From assembly GCA_951813295.1 (NCBI GenBank), contig CATOTI010000002.1, forward strand, positions 2,232,001 through 2,296,000: a DNA stretch of 64,000 bases, given 5' to 3'. The DNA is from an uncultured Pseudomonadales bacterium. Its GTDB lineage: Bacteria > Pseudomonadota > Gammaproteobacteria > Pseudomonadales > Azotimanducaceae. The notes below the pieces were generated by a model. The model was not told the origin of the DNA, searched no databases, and was given only the letters and a program-made list of their open reading frames with translations. Position 1 is the first letter of the stretch; each line of letters starts with the position of its first letter. This document shows positions 45,098-54,974 of the stretch, one piece after another. The translations under genes were made by a program, and so were the position numbers.

Positions 45098-45172
45098 GGT
45101 TCTAGCTCACGCTGCTGTGGGGCGCCTGCTGACAGAGCAGAATGACGGCCCACGGGTGGCTGTGGGCGCCGA
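45098..45172. repeat. 75-bp direct repeat, copy B (IS91-type terminal end)
   Basis: Copy B of the repeat at 43804-43878. In transposase orientation (minus strand) it lies 14 bp beyond the transposase stop codon at 45187 and ends ...GTGAGCTAGAACC, after which the two copies diverge. IS91-family elements carry oriIS beyond the transposase 3' end and prefer GAAC/CAAG-type targets, so the position and the GAAC (GTTC) edge fit an oriIS. Confidence 0.75.
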
Positions 45173-45186
45173 TCACGACGCGCTGA

Positions 45187-45450
45187 TCAGGTCGGGTTGC
45201 TGTGGTCTGGCGGTACGCGTCGAGGTGCCGGCGGCCCGCGCTTGCGTACATGCGCCAGAGTTCGGTTGATCAGCGCGGGGCCGGTCACATCCGCGATCAC
45301 CCGCAAAGTTCCGCCGCCGTGCGGACACAGGGTGATGTCAATCAGGAACACGCGCTTGAGGCGCTGCGCTCAGGTCAGCGGTGCCTGAGGGTCGGTGACC
45401 GGCGCGCTCGCTGGTTTGGCCTGATTGGTGCGAAACCGATGGGTCTGGGA
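45187..45450 (-). mobile_element. IS91-type transposase, C-terminal remnant
   Basis: The minus-strand frame reads 'SHIRNSQTHRFRTNQAKPAS', 'APVTDPQAPLT', an in-frame TGA (45370-45372), then 'AQRLKRVFLIDITLCP', 'GGGTLRVIADVTGPALI' and 'LAHVRKRGPPAPR' to a TGA at 45187. This resembles the conserved C-terminus of IS91-family HUH transposases ('TWAQLLKRVF...CPxCGG.L.IIA'). The TGA sits where 'TWAQ' has Trp, so it is another TGG-to-stop change. One zinc cysteine is changed to Gly ('CPHGGG'). The catalytic HUH and Y2 parts are gone, so it cannot transpose. Confidence 0.75.
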
Positions 45451-45534
45451 ATTGCGGATGTGCGAGGTGGTCCGGGTGCAACCCTGGGAGACGGTCATCG
45501 CGAAAGTGGTGACACCCCCCACGGTCCTCTCCCC

Positions 45535-46587
45535 TCATCCTTCGAGGCGAACACCAAACGCCGTCTCCCATGTCTCGCCTGCCTGCAAGACCACGAGTCC
45601 ATCACCATTGTTGAAACAGTCCGTCTGACCCGACATGGGTTCCACTGCGACCACACCGAGATCGCGCATCCCGGTATACACCTGGATAAAACGGCACTGA
45701 CCGTCCTGCCACAAAACGATCGGCGCAGGCTCCCACCCTTCTGGATGGTCGTGGATTCGCGTTTCCAACTGGGGGACGGCGCGGGCGCTGGCGGTTGCTT
45801 TGAATCCATCATCCCAATATTTGTCACCCAGGGGCTGCCCTCGAGTGAAGTCGTCCGAAGGAAGCGCCAAACCCGTCGGATGGGTATCGCGTTTAGGCCC
45901 CGCAGGACCCGGGCCAATGGGCTCAGACACGTTGTACGTCGTCCGTCTATCGAACGCGACGACCGCATTCGAAACTGCACCTTCCAACTGAAAGTAAGGA
46001 TGCCAACCAACCATGAACGGAGCCGGCAGCCCCGTTTCTGAAACGTTGGTTGCTGCAACCTCAATCGCAAAACCATCGAAACCCAGGCTATAGGTGAAGG
46101 CAACATTCACGAGAAACGGGTAGCCCTCGTAGGAACCATCAAACGAGGCCGTCAACGTCAGTCGGGCATCACGCGACGTAGCGTCGCGATTAGATACGTT
46201 CAGTTCCTGTGGCAGGAGACCGTGGATGGCATGCTGACCGTTGCCCGTAATACGCGTCTCGACTTCATCCCAGTTGCAGGCAAGCTGGTGCTGCTCTCCG
46301 CCAAAGTTGAACAACCCGTTACGAACGCGGTTGGCAAAAGGTGCCATCACACCACCGGCAAACCCCCGCCGATGTGGCAGCACTTCCCTCAACTTGTTGG
46401 TTTGGGGATCCCTTAACAACAGACCATTGACCGCGCCTGCACCCGTGCTCCGGTTTTGCCCGCCTGGTGTATTGAGCAGAATTTCCGCCAATTCCCCATT
46501 TTCAGAATTGCCCAGAACTGCGACGCGAACCCGACGCCCTTGCTGGTCTGCGTAGGCATCTTCGGTAACTGTGAATACATCAGCCAC
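45535..46587 (-). CDS. Aldose 1-epimerase family protein
   Basis: A 350-residue mutarotase-fold protein. Substrate-site motifs include 'ANRVRNGLFNFGGEQHQL', 'HAIHGLL' with a catalytic-type His, 'VGWHPYFQL', 'KYWDDGFK' and 'VAVEPMSGQTDCFNNGDGL' with the conserved Glu. It should interconvert alpha and beta anomers of an aldose; some relatives act on other sugars. GTG 46587 is the likely start; the track extension to 46749 reads antisense through a transposase remnant. The gene is intact but sits between two outward-facing IS91-type remnants, so it may have been carried in. It has no sugar-metabolism neighbours. Confidence 0.88.
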   Translation of the reverse strand: MADVFTVTEDAYADQQGRRVRVAVLGNSENGELAEILLNTPGGQNRSTGAGAVNGLLLRDPQTNKLREVLPHRRGFAGGVMAPFANRVRNGLFNFGGEQHQLACNWDEVETRITGNGQHAIHGLLPQELNVSNRDATSRDARLTLTASFDGSYEGYPFLVNVAFTYSLGFDGFAIEVAATNVSETGLPAPFMVGWHPYFQLEGAVSNAVVAFDRRTTYNVSEPIGPGPAGPKRDTHPTGLALPSDDFTRGQPLGDKYWDDGFKATASARAVPQLETRIHDHPEGWEPAPIVLWQDGQCRFIQVYTGMRDLGVVAVEPMSGQTDCFNNGDGLVVLQAGETWETAFGVRLEG

Positions 46588-46639
46588 GTCGGACCCGCTC
46601 CTGCTGTAGCACTCGTTGCGTCTCCCCGCGTTCGTCCGG

Positions 46640-46891
46640 GCACTCTGTGTGCCGGCGCTATCGTGGCACGCTGCGTCTGATCGGGACCTGGCCGCCCCGC
46701 AGCTCATCGACCGCATCCTGACCGATTTGCGCAAGCGCGGCGCCCGCAAACCCCACCAACCAGACTTGCTCAGCGCCTCCTGGTCTGATGTCTCTGGGGT
46801 GCGTACGCAGTGGCGTGCTTGGCTCTCTGTGCGTGCAATCTTCGTTCGGCAGAGTATGCATGGGCGCGTGTCAGCGTTGGGTTGCGACTGA
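46640..46891 (+). mobile_element. Second IS91-type transposase C-terminal remnant, opposite strand
   Basis: The plus-strand reads 'RYRGTLRLIG' and, after a one-base shift in a G run, 'DLAAPQLIDRILTDLRKRGA'. It aligns with the minus-strand remnant ('GTLRVIADV..PALINRTLAHVRKRGP'). A tail 'SWSDVSGVRTQWRAWLSVR' follows to a TGA at 46891. The zinc cysteine pattern is damaged. The two remnants face outward on either side of the epimerase gene. They are diverged from each other, so they came from different insertions or elements. Confidence 0.6.
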
Positions 46892-47263
46892 CGTGACCCT
46901 GAGTGCGCCTACGCGTCAATCGAGCACCCGACTCGGTCCGTTGAGGCTATGGGCGGCATGCCGGACATTTCCATCGAACCTGATCGGTTCGCCACCGCGC
47001 TCCGTCGCCCACCTGATCGGGCTGCGTGTTACTGAGGAAACTCTCGACGAGAGTGAAGGCCCCGGAAGGTCACCGGCTCAGCCGGGTGTTTGGAGCGCCC
47101 GTAGGAGTCGACAGAGTCTCCGGCCCATGCCCGTCGCACTTCACGCGAATGAAACCGCCATCGAGGTGGCTGGGTATAGAACGGAGGGATTGCGCGCACC
47201 GTGTCAGGGCAGAGCTAGACGAATCCGGCCCTGTCCTAGAGGGACGCCGACGGTTGGTCGGAG
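46892..47263. other. Gene-free stretch next to the IS remnant
   Basis: No intact gene is visible. On the minus strand around 47090-47190 a short frame reads 'HLDGGFIRVKCDGHGPE'. It faintly resembles the N-terminal zinc segment of IS91 transposases ('GFARVRCDECGHE'). It may be another piece of the same element family, but the match is short. The rest has no recognisable content. Confidence 0.35.
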
Positions 47264-48325
47264 CTACTCCTCGCCGCCGCCGGCCAGCGCGTCTGCTTCT
47301 AAGCGACGTGCGCCGCGCAGGATGTTGCCGAACGAATAGTTGCCTTCGTGGCACGCGTACTCGTAGAGCGGCTCCGCGGTTTTCGGCCATCGGTATTCGC
47401 CGCTCCATGCCGCGGTCCACGTCGTCGGATCGTCGACGGTGAACGAATACATGAGATCGCCGTTTTCTTGCGGCGAGAAGCGCTCGGTGAGGTAGAGACT
47501 GGGCGCGCCGCCCGTGATCGTCCTTTGATTGTTCGGGTGGAAGTTCGTCGTTTCGACGACCAGCGTGTCGCCTTCCCACCGACCGATCGAGTCGCCCATC
47601 CATTTGTAGACGCCTTCGGGGGCGTGTGTGCCGTTCATCCGAACCACGCGTGCGTCGTGCACCATCTCATTCATGATCATGACGTGATCGGGCGTCTGCA
47701 CGATGCGTTTGTGGTTGTTATAGAGGCCCGGGAGAATCGGCGCGGTCGAGGTGAAGCTCATCAGACAGCGCTCGAAGAGCGGGCGGAGTTCGGGGTCGTC
47801 ATACGGGCCGCTGCCGTCACCCTCGTGCACCCACCAGGCGACGCCTTCGTTCTTGCGCCCGAAACCGGCAAAGGCAGCCATTCGCTGCTGCATGCCCGCC
47901 GGCGTGAATTGCGGCATTCGCCCGTTGGTCGGATTCGTGATGATCGACGTTCGAACCATGCCGTCGACGGTGAGGCCGGATTCGCCCGCATCGATCCAGA
48001 ACGTGTTGTAGCCGCCCACGTTTCCGGCGGCTCCGCCAGAACCGTCGCCGCCGACGGGGGGCGCTTCACGGTTCGGGTCGTTGTCGAGATCCGGCACGAT
48101 GCCGGCCAGTTGCTCACCTACGACCCGTTCAGCCTCCTCAGGCGTGACGAATGCCTTATCGCCGAACACTCCCGGGCGCTGCAGTGGCGTTTGCGTTGCC
48201 GTGTCGTAGTAGCCGGAGAAGTCTGGTTTGCCGTCGGCGGTACGCGCGATATCTGCGCTGCTACTCATGGCCCCGAGCACGGCGATCGTGCTGATGAGGC
48301 CGAGAATCTTGCGGTCTGTTGCCAC
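47264..48325 (-). CDS. Exported protein of unknown function, copy 2 of a paralogous pair
   Basis: A 353-residue paralogue of the protein at 24317-25381, alignable from the signal peptide ('LGLISTIAVLGAMSSSADIA') to the ending 'YACHEGNYSFGNILRGARRL'. The conserved blocks 'APPVGGDGS', 'GRKNEGVAWWVHEGDGSGPY', 'HKRIVQTPDHVMIMNEM' and 'GRWEGDTLVVETTNF' are unchanged. Differences concentrate near residues 45-80 and 120-150. It is probably periplasmic; function unknown. GTG 48325, preceded by GAGGAA, gives the same N-terminal length as copy 1 and is better than the track start 48451. It is divergent from the PLP enzyme and borders the mobile-element scar at its 3' end. Confidence 0.8.
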   Translation of the reverse strand: MATDRKILGLISTIAVLGAMSSSADIARTADGKPDFSGYYDTATQTPLQRPGVFGDKAFVTPEEAERVVGEQLAGIVPDLDNDPNREAPPVGGDGSGGAAGNVGGYNTFWIDAGESGLTVDGMVRTSIITNPTNGRMPQFTPAGMQQRMAAFAGFGRKNEGVAWWVHEGDGSGPYDDPELRPLFERCLMSFTSTAPILPGLYNNHKRIVQTPDHVMIMNEMVHDARVVRMNGTHAPEGVYKWMGDSIGRWEGDTLVVETTNFHPNNQRTITGGAPSLYLTERFSPQENGDLMYSFTVDDPTTWTAAWSGEYRWPKTAEPLYEYACHEGNYSFGNILRGARRLEADALAGGGEE

Positions 48326-48481
48326 GTCATTCCTCGTTGGATAGCTCGATGGCTCCATACTACAGAGTGAACGGACGTGCGGGCATCGTCGGTGTGACGA
48401 TCGACGAGGGTGAAGACCGTCGTCGTGCGAGCCGGCGCGTCTCGTGTGCAATCATGTTTCGTTTGTTTGACCCCACGAAGA

Positions 48482-49489
<1,008 letters not shown>

Positions 49490-49526
49490 CTTCTTCTACT
49501 AACGCCTTTCCACTGGACTCATTTCA

Positions 49527-52211
49527 ATGCGAGCTTCGCTATCTGCCGTTCTGATAATCGCTTTTGCTCTCTTTGGCTTTGAAGCTGCCTCGGCAGAAAC
49601 GATCACCGCGGTTCACGTCGATCCGCGGGATGCTGACGAGGTGATGTTCCCGCCGGATGTCGCCTTCGATGAGTCCATCCCCACGCCTGAGGCGTTTCTC
49701 GGTTTCGAGCTTGGCGAGCATGCCGTTCGAACGCACCAACTCGTCGAGTACCTGCGTCAAGTTGCTGCGCTGAGTGACCGTTTGACGGTCGAGACCATTG
49801 GCTACTCGCACGAGCGCCGGCCGATTTTGTTCCTGGTCGCGACGTCGGCAGAGAACCACCAACGCCTGGATGAGATCCGTGCGCAGCATGTGGCGCTCAC
49901 CGAGCCCGACAGCGGCCAGGACATCGACGACGAGATGCCGGTCGTGACTTGGCTGAACTACGGCGTGCATGGCGCCGAGTCCAGTGGCTTCGACGCTGCG
50001 CTGCCGTTCGTCTATCACCTCGCCGCAGCCCAGGGGCCAGCGATCGAGCGCGTCCTGTCGGAGTCGGTTGTTCTCGTGACCGCGGTTTTCAATCCTGACG
50101 GCCATGCCCAACGCATATCCTGGGCCGATGCCTTCGGGGGCGAGAGCCGCATCGCCGATCCTGCGCATGTCGAACATCGAATCAACTGGCAATTCGCCCG
50201 GACCAACCACTACTTCTTTGACCTCAACCGTCAGTGGCTTCTGCTGACGCAGCCGGAGCCGCGCGCCTGGATGAAAAAGTGGCACGAGTGGCGCCCCAAC
50301 CTGACCGTGGACTACCACGAGATGGGTTCTGACCGGACCTACTACTTCCACCCGGGCGTCGCGGTGCGCACGAACCCCCTCATCCCGGAACGCGCGGAGG
50401 AACTCCTGGCCGAGACGGTTCGAAACTCGGAAGACTTCCTCAGCAGCGAAGGGCGTCTCTTCTTCCATGGCGAGACGTACGACAACTTCTACATCGGCAA
50501 AGGGTCGACGTTTCCGCTGATCAACGGCGGGGTCGGCGTGCTCTACGAGGCGGGGGCGGCTCGCGGCCGCGAACTCGAGACACCAAACGGGCTGCGCACG
50601 TTCCGCGAGAACATCCGCAAGCACTACCGTACGAGCGTTGCCAGCATCGAGGCGGCCGTCAATCTGAGGAAGCCATACCTCGAGTACCAGCGCGACTTCT
50701 ATTCCAATGCCCTCAAAGACGCGAACGAGAGTGCAACGAAGGCCTGGGTCTTCGCTGCGCCGGGAGATCCGGCTCGCCTGCATTTCTTTGTGGACCTCCT
50801 GAATCAACACCGGATCCGCACCTATCGATTGGCGCGTGATGTCGATACCGATGGTGTGCGCTTCGACGCGGACGACGCATTGATCGTGCCGGTTGAACAG
50901 CCGCAATTTCGGCTGATTCGCAGTCTCTTCGAGCCGCTCGACGAGTTCGAAGATTCGACCTTTTACGACGTATCCACGTGGACGATGCCGCCGGCGTTCG
51001 GGCTCGATTACGCACCGTTGTCGGGACGAGCGTTCCGGGAAAACCTGGTCGGCGAGGAGTACTCGCCACCGTTGCCGGTTGCGCGTGCCCCGGATGAGTC
51101 CAGCTACGGCTACGTGTTCGAGTGGGGGCCGTATCACGCCCCGCGCGCGCTGCAGCGCGTGCTGGAGGCGGGCGTACTGGCTCGAGTGGCGATTAAACCC
51201 TTCAGTGCGGCGACGTCGACGGGCGAGCGTCAGTTCAATCTCGGCAGCGTGGTCGTTCCGCTCGACCGGCAAGAGCGGCGCCGGAGCGATATCCATACGC
51301 TCGTTGAGACCATCGCCAACGAAGACGGTGTCCCGGTTCATGCCCTGACGTCTGGCCGAAGCACGATCGGTTCGACCGGCGTCAACGTAGGTGGACCTTC
51401 CGTGCGTCCTGTCGAGGCCGTGAACGCGCTTCTCGTGATCGGCGATGGTGTGAATCTCTATGACGCGGGCGAGATCTGGCATCTGGCGGACGTGCGCATG
51501 GACCTGCCGATGACGTTGCGACGGCGGGACGCCCTTGGAGGGATCGATTGGAGTCGCTACACGCACATCATCTTTCCGTCCGGCGACTACGGTGGGTTTG
51601 AGCCGGGCTGGGCGGAAAGATTGAGGACCTGGATCGCCGAGGGCGGAACCGTGATTGGTATGCGTGACGCGGCATCCTGGGTTCGCGCGAACACGATCGA
51701 CTGGAGCGCCCCGAACGATGGGGAAGCCGAGGTGGTTGCCGAAAAGGAAGAGCAGGAAGTCGAAGTCGGGGAAACGACGGACGCAGAGCCAAAACCTGCC
51801 GAGTCGGAGCGTCTCCGCTACGCCGACAAAGCGGTGACGGAAGCACAAAAAGTCATCGGTGGCGCAATCTTCGCAGCCGATCTCGATAACTCGCATCCGC
51901 TCGGCTACGGCTACGACGGTCGCGACATCTACCTGCACAAAAACACCGAAGAACCCCTGCAGCCCACCGAAAATCCCTACGGCACAGTGATCTCCTACAT
52001 CGAAGACCCGGTCTTCTCAGGATATGTGTCGCAAAAGAACGTCGAGAAGCTGGCCGGCACGCCGGCGTTGATCGCGGAGCGCTCGGGCCGTGGTTCAGTG
52101 ATCCTCTTCGCTGACAATCCGAGTTTCCGCGGCTACTGGTACGGCACGAACAAGCTGTTCCTGAACGCACTCTTTTTCTCGAGGTTGTTCGACGCGCCGG
52201 CGAGGGACTAG
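49527..52211 (+). CDS. Exported M14-family zinc carboxypeptidase
   Basis: An 894-residue secreted peptidase. It has a signal peptide ('VLIIAFALFGFEAASAE'), then an M14 catalytic domain with 'TIGYSHERRPILFL', the zinc HxxE in 'NYGVHGAESSG', 'VFNPDGHAQR' and the third zinc His region 'LTVDYHEMGSDRTYYFHPG'. About 450 further residues follow without a clear named domain; they include 'DAASWVRANTIDWS', an acidic linker and a final 'SVILFADNPSFRGYWYGTN' block, which resembles a glutamine-amidotransferase-like fold often seen at the end of such proteins. It should trim peptides in the periplasm. The ATG is at 49527 and the gene is intact. Confidence 0.9.
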   Translation: MRASLSAVLIIAFALFGFEAASAETITAVHVDPRDADEVMFPPDVAFDESIPTPEAFLGFELGEHAVRTHQLVEYLRQVAALSDRLTVETIGYSHERRPILFLVATSAENHQRLDEIRAQHVALTEPDSGQDIDDEMPVVTWLNYGVHGAESSGFDAALPFVYHLAAAQGPAIERVLSESVVLVTAVFNPDGHAQRISWADAFGGESRIADPAHVEHRINWQFARTNHYFFDLNRQWLLLTQPEPRAWMKKWHEWRPNLTVDYHEMGSDRTYYFHPGVAVRTNPLIPERAEELLAETVRNSEDFLSSEGRLFFHGETYDNFYIGKGSTFPLINGGVGVLYEAGAARGRELETPNGLRTFRENIRKHYRTSVASIEAAVNLRKPYLEYQRDFYSNALKDANESATKAWVFAAPGDPARLHFFVDLLNQHRIRTYRLARDVDTDGVRFDADDALIVPVEQPQFRLIRSLFEPLDEFEDSTFYDVSTWTMPPAFGLDYAPLSGRAFRENLVGEEYSPPLPVARAPDESSYGYVFEWGPYHAPRALQRVLEAGVLARVAIKPFSAATSTGERQFNLGSVVVPLDRQERRRSDIHTLVETIANEDGVPVHALTSGRSTIGSTGVNVGGPSVRPVEAVNALLVIGDGVNLYDAGEIWHLADVRMDLPMTLRRRDALGGIDWSRYTHIIFPSGDYGGFEPGWAERLRTWIAEGGTVIGMRDAASWVRANTIDWSAPNDGEAEVVAEKEEQEVEVGETTDAEPKPAESERLRYADKAVTEAQKVIGGAIFAADLDNSHPLGYGYDGRDIYLHKNTEEPLQPTENPYGTVISYIEDPVFSGYVSQKNVEKLAGTPALIAERSGRGSVILFADNPSFRGYWYGTNKLFLNALFFSRLFDAPARD

Positions 52212-52461
52212 GGGGCGTGTTGGCGAAGCCACCGGCGTCGCGGGTCAGGACAGCCACCTAGATCAGGAAGGTGTGGTAGCTACGGTTGGACTTGAACCAC
52301 CCGCGAAGGGGTGTAGCTCGACACCAAGGCCCCAGGGGTTCGCGCTGTCGGTCTGGTCTTGCTGAATCTCGAGAACAGCGGTTTGCTGAGCGCCTGGTTT
52401 CGCGCTGACCACGCTGACGTCCTGGCGACCGCCTGACGTTGCAGCCCCGAGGTCTGTCGCC

Positions 52462-54891
52462 TCAGGGCCGGAAGAAACCGTCGTCGACCTCGACGTTGAC
52501 CGCAAACTCCTCTACTTCGTAGACCGTTCGCCCGGCCAGTTCATTAGTTTCCTCGAAGCGAAACGCCACCCGCATACCCTCGACTTCACGATAGTCGGTA
52601 CTCAGAGAGGTCACGGGCAGGGCACCAACGCCGGGTAGGATGAAGTTCGCCTGGGCGCGCAGTACGTCGCCCGTTACCGCATCGACGCTGAGACGGATGG
52701 GCTCGCCACCTTCGCGTTGCAGCTTGACGATGTAGACGGCCTGGCCGTCGAGTTCGCTTCGTTCGAGCACCGTGGTGCTGTCGAAAAACTGTGTCCACTC
52801 GCCCGCGACGCGGGCCGGATGACTGTCGATCAACTGCTCGAGTGCTGCGCCGAAGACCTCGCGTACCGGTTCCATCTCGAACGACGAACCCCGCCAGCCG
52901 CGATCGCCATCCAGGATGACCGTCGTGCTGCCGAATCGGCCGAGATCGATGTCGATGCGGAAGCGATCGGCGCCGGCCGCGGTAATCCGAAACGTCCCCT
53001 CGATCCCGACATGCGGAAAATGCACCCGGCCGCGGGACTGCGTCGTACGCGGCGGCGGCGCCGGCGATTCTAGGGCCGCGGCCCGAGTCGCGAGGAGGCT
53101 CGCGATACTCGGCAGCGCGTCGGCGGGCGACGCGGCGGCAAGCTCGATCACGGGGGCGCCGCCCGGTCGGTGAAACGATGCGCCCACGATCGTCCCATCA
53201 TCATCGGTCTTGAACACGATCCCGAGTGCTTCGTTTGCACGTGCCGACCAGCGACCCTCGGCGTCGGGTGGGTGTAAGTCGAAGACCGGTCCGCCAGCAA
53301 CCTCGACCGCCAACCGATTGTTCTGAATCAACGTTCGCGCGCCGAGCGGCGGGGTCGCGGAATTGAACGTCCCGAGGTACCGGGCAAGCTCATCGAGCGG
53401 TATGTCCGGCGCGATTTCGACGCCTTCGCGCAGCACCTCGAAATTCATCCCGGCCTGGTGCAAGCGCAGGACGTCGACCTCGCCCGAGGCGTTCTTCTCG
53501 AACGAAACGGCGATCGTGTCGGTGAGCGCGAAATGCCACTTCCCTTCGTCGTCGGGCGGCTTCAGTTCGAAGACCATCTGCGACGGTATATCGAGTGCCA
53601 GCCGACCCTCTTTCTCGAGAACCGTGAACACCTCGTTCGAGAAGGTTGCGAAATTGGCAACGTAACGTCCGAGGTAAGGCTCGAAGTCTTCACCGTCGTC
53701 TTGCACAGCCACAGCGGGCCATTCGCCCAGCAGCGTGCTGGGCACGAGTTCGAGGGCCAGGCCAGGGAAGACCGTCGGGAATGCGTTCGCCATGACCACA
53801 AAGCCGAGATCTGAGTCCGGCAGCAGCGCGACCACCGTGCTGAACCCGCCGGGCACCGCACCGTCGTGGGCGATCAGTCGCTGCCCCTGCCAATCCCGCA
53901 TCATCCAGCCCATGCCATAACCCACGCCCGGGCCGGCGGCGATCTGGAATGCCCAGGTTTGATTCATCGACGCTTTGCTGGCGATCTGCTTGCCGTCGAC
54001 GGCACCGTGTGCCAGTAGGAATCGAAGCCACTTCGCCATGTCCGAGGCGCTCGAAGTGATCGAGGCGGCGGGGCCCACCGCATCGACGCCGGGGCTGTCG
54101 GGGCTGGGTTCAAACAGCGTGTGCGTCTCGTTGTGCTCGTCCCACGAATACGCGCGCGCCGCGGTCGCGCGTGCCTTTTGGACCGACGTACCGGACGAGG
54201 TCATACCCAGCGGATCGAATATTCTGCTCGAGATCAACGCATCCCACGTCGCGCCGCCCGCCGCGCCAGCCGCAAACCCAGCGGCCGAATAAGTGACGTT
54301 GTTGTAGTAGAAACGACTGCGGAAAGGTGCGTACGGCTCGCCGTTGACCGCGGCGCGAAGCACGCCTTCCGCGTCAAGCGCGCCGCCGGCCCAAAGCATC
54401 CCCATGCGCGGATACCCGGTGCGGTGGCTCAAAAGATCACGGATCGTCACTTCGGCCTTCGGATCGTCGCTGTCTATCGCCAGCTTGAAATACGGTAGAT
54501 GCCGTACCACCGGATCATCGAACGACATCTTGCCGTCGTCCACGAGCATCCCGACGAGCGTCGCTGTGAACGCTTTGGTCGTCGAAGCGATGAAGAACGT
54601 CGTATCGGCAGTCGCAGCGATGTCGTCTTCGATGTTGGCGGCGCCAAAACCACGTGCCATGACGACTTCGTCACCGTGCACGACCGCGATGGCTGCGCCG
54701 GGGACGTGATGCTCGATTCGCAGGCGTTCGAAATCAGCGGCGAGTTTTTCCAGGCGCTCCGCGAAGTCTGGATCGGCAGCACTCGCGGATCCTGCGCATG
54801 CCAACCCCAATCCGGTCGCCAGCAGCCATCCGATCCCGGCTCTACCGCGACGGCCGGCCTTCATCGGTTGCAACAACGTCGCACCTCGCAT
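52462..54891 (-). CDS. Two-part S12 serine hydrolase, exported
   Basis: An 809-residue protein. It has a signal peptide ('GWLLATGLGLACAGSASAAD') and a class C beta-lactamase-like domain to about residue 400. SxxK is in 'FIASTTKAFTA', the Tyr box is 'RFYYNNVTYSAAG', and the third box is 'IAHDGAVPGGF'. The C-terminal half repeats short beta domains ('YLGRYVANFATF', 'YLGTFNSATPP') and ends in an outer-membrane-lipoprotein-like beta sheet ('DGQAVYIVKLQREGG', 'VTSLSTDYREVEGMRVAF'). Penicillin binding or D-amino-acid peptidase/esterase activity is possible; the substrate is unknown. The 250-bp gap downstream (52212-52461) holds an open minus-strand frame without recognisable family. ATG 54891 is the start with an AGGACTC-like site. 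Confidence 0.87.
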   Translation of the reverse strand: MRGATLLQPMKAGRRGRAGIGWLLATGLGLACAGSASAADPDFAERLEKLAADFERLRIEHHVPGAAIAVVHGDEVVMARGFGAANIEDDIAATADTTFFIASTTKAFTATLVGMLVDDGKMSFDDPVVRHLPYFKLAIDSDDPKAEVTIRDLLSHRTGYPRMGMLWAGGALDAEGVLRAAVNGEPYAPFRSRFYYNNVTYSAAGFAAGAAGGATWDALISSRIFDPLGMTSSGTSVQKARATAARAYSWDEHNETHTLFEPSPDSPGVDAVGPAASITSSASDMAKWLRFLLAHGAVDGKQIASKASMNQTWAFQIAAGPGVGYGMGWMMRDWQGQRLIAHDGAVPGGFSTVVALLPDSDLGFVVMANAFPTVFPGLALELVPSTLLGEWPAVAVQDDGEDFEPYLGRYVANFATFSNEVFTVLEKEGRLALDIPSQMVFELKPPDDEGKWHFALTDTIAVSFEKNASGEVDVLRLHQAGMNFEVLREGVEIAPDIPLDELARYLGTFNSATPPLGARTLIQNNRLAVEVAGGPVFDLHPPDAEGRWSARANEALGIVFKTDDDGTIVGASFHRPGGAPVIELAAASPADALPSIASLLATRAAALESPAPPPRTTQSRGRVHFPHVGIEGTFRITAAGADRFRIDIDLGRFGSTTVILDGDRGWRGSSFEMEPVREVFGAALEQLIDSHPARVAGEWTQFFDSTTVLERSELDGQAVYIVKLQREGGEPIRLSVDAVTGDVLRAQANFILPGVGALPVTSLSTDYREVEGMRVAFRFEETNELAGRTVYEVEEFAVNVEVDDGFFRP

Positions 54892-54974
54892 CTGCTGAGT
54901 CCTGCGACGATGTTACTACCACACCGCCATATTCCTCCCGGCGTTCGCCTTGGGTTCCCAAACGTCGCAGGATT

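Noticed and set aside
47090-47190. Firm call of an IS91 transposase N-terminus
   Set aside because: Only about 17 residues resemble the zinc segment; recorded as a weak hint only.
49539-51938. 799-aa minus-strand ORF opposite the M14 peptidase
   Set aside because: It is the codon-complement shadow of a gene with clear signal peptide, zinc motifs and family match.
52300-52330. tRNA-like GGTTCAAGTCC on the minus strand
   Set aside because: The flanking bases do not form a full cloverleaf; no acceptor, D or anticodon arms fit.
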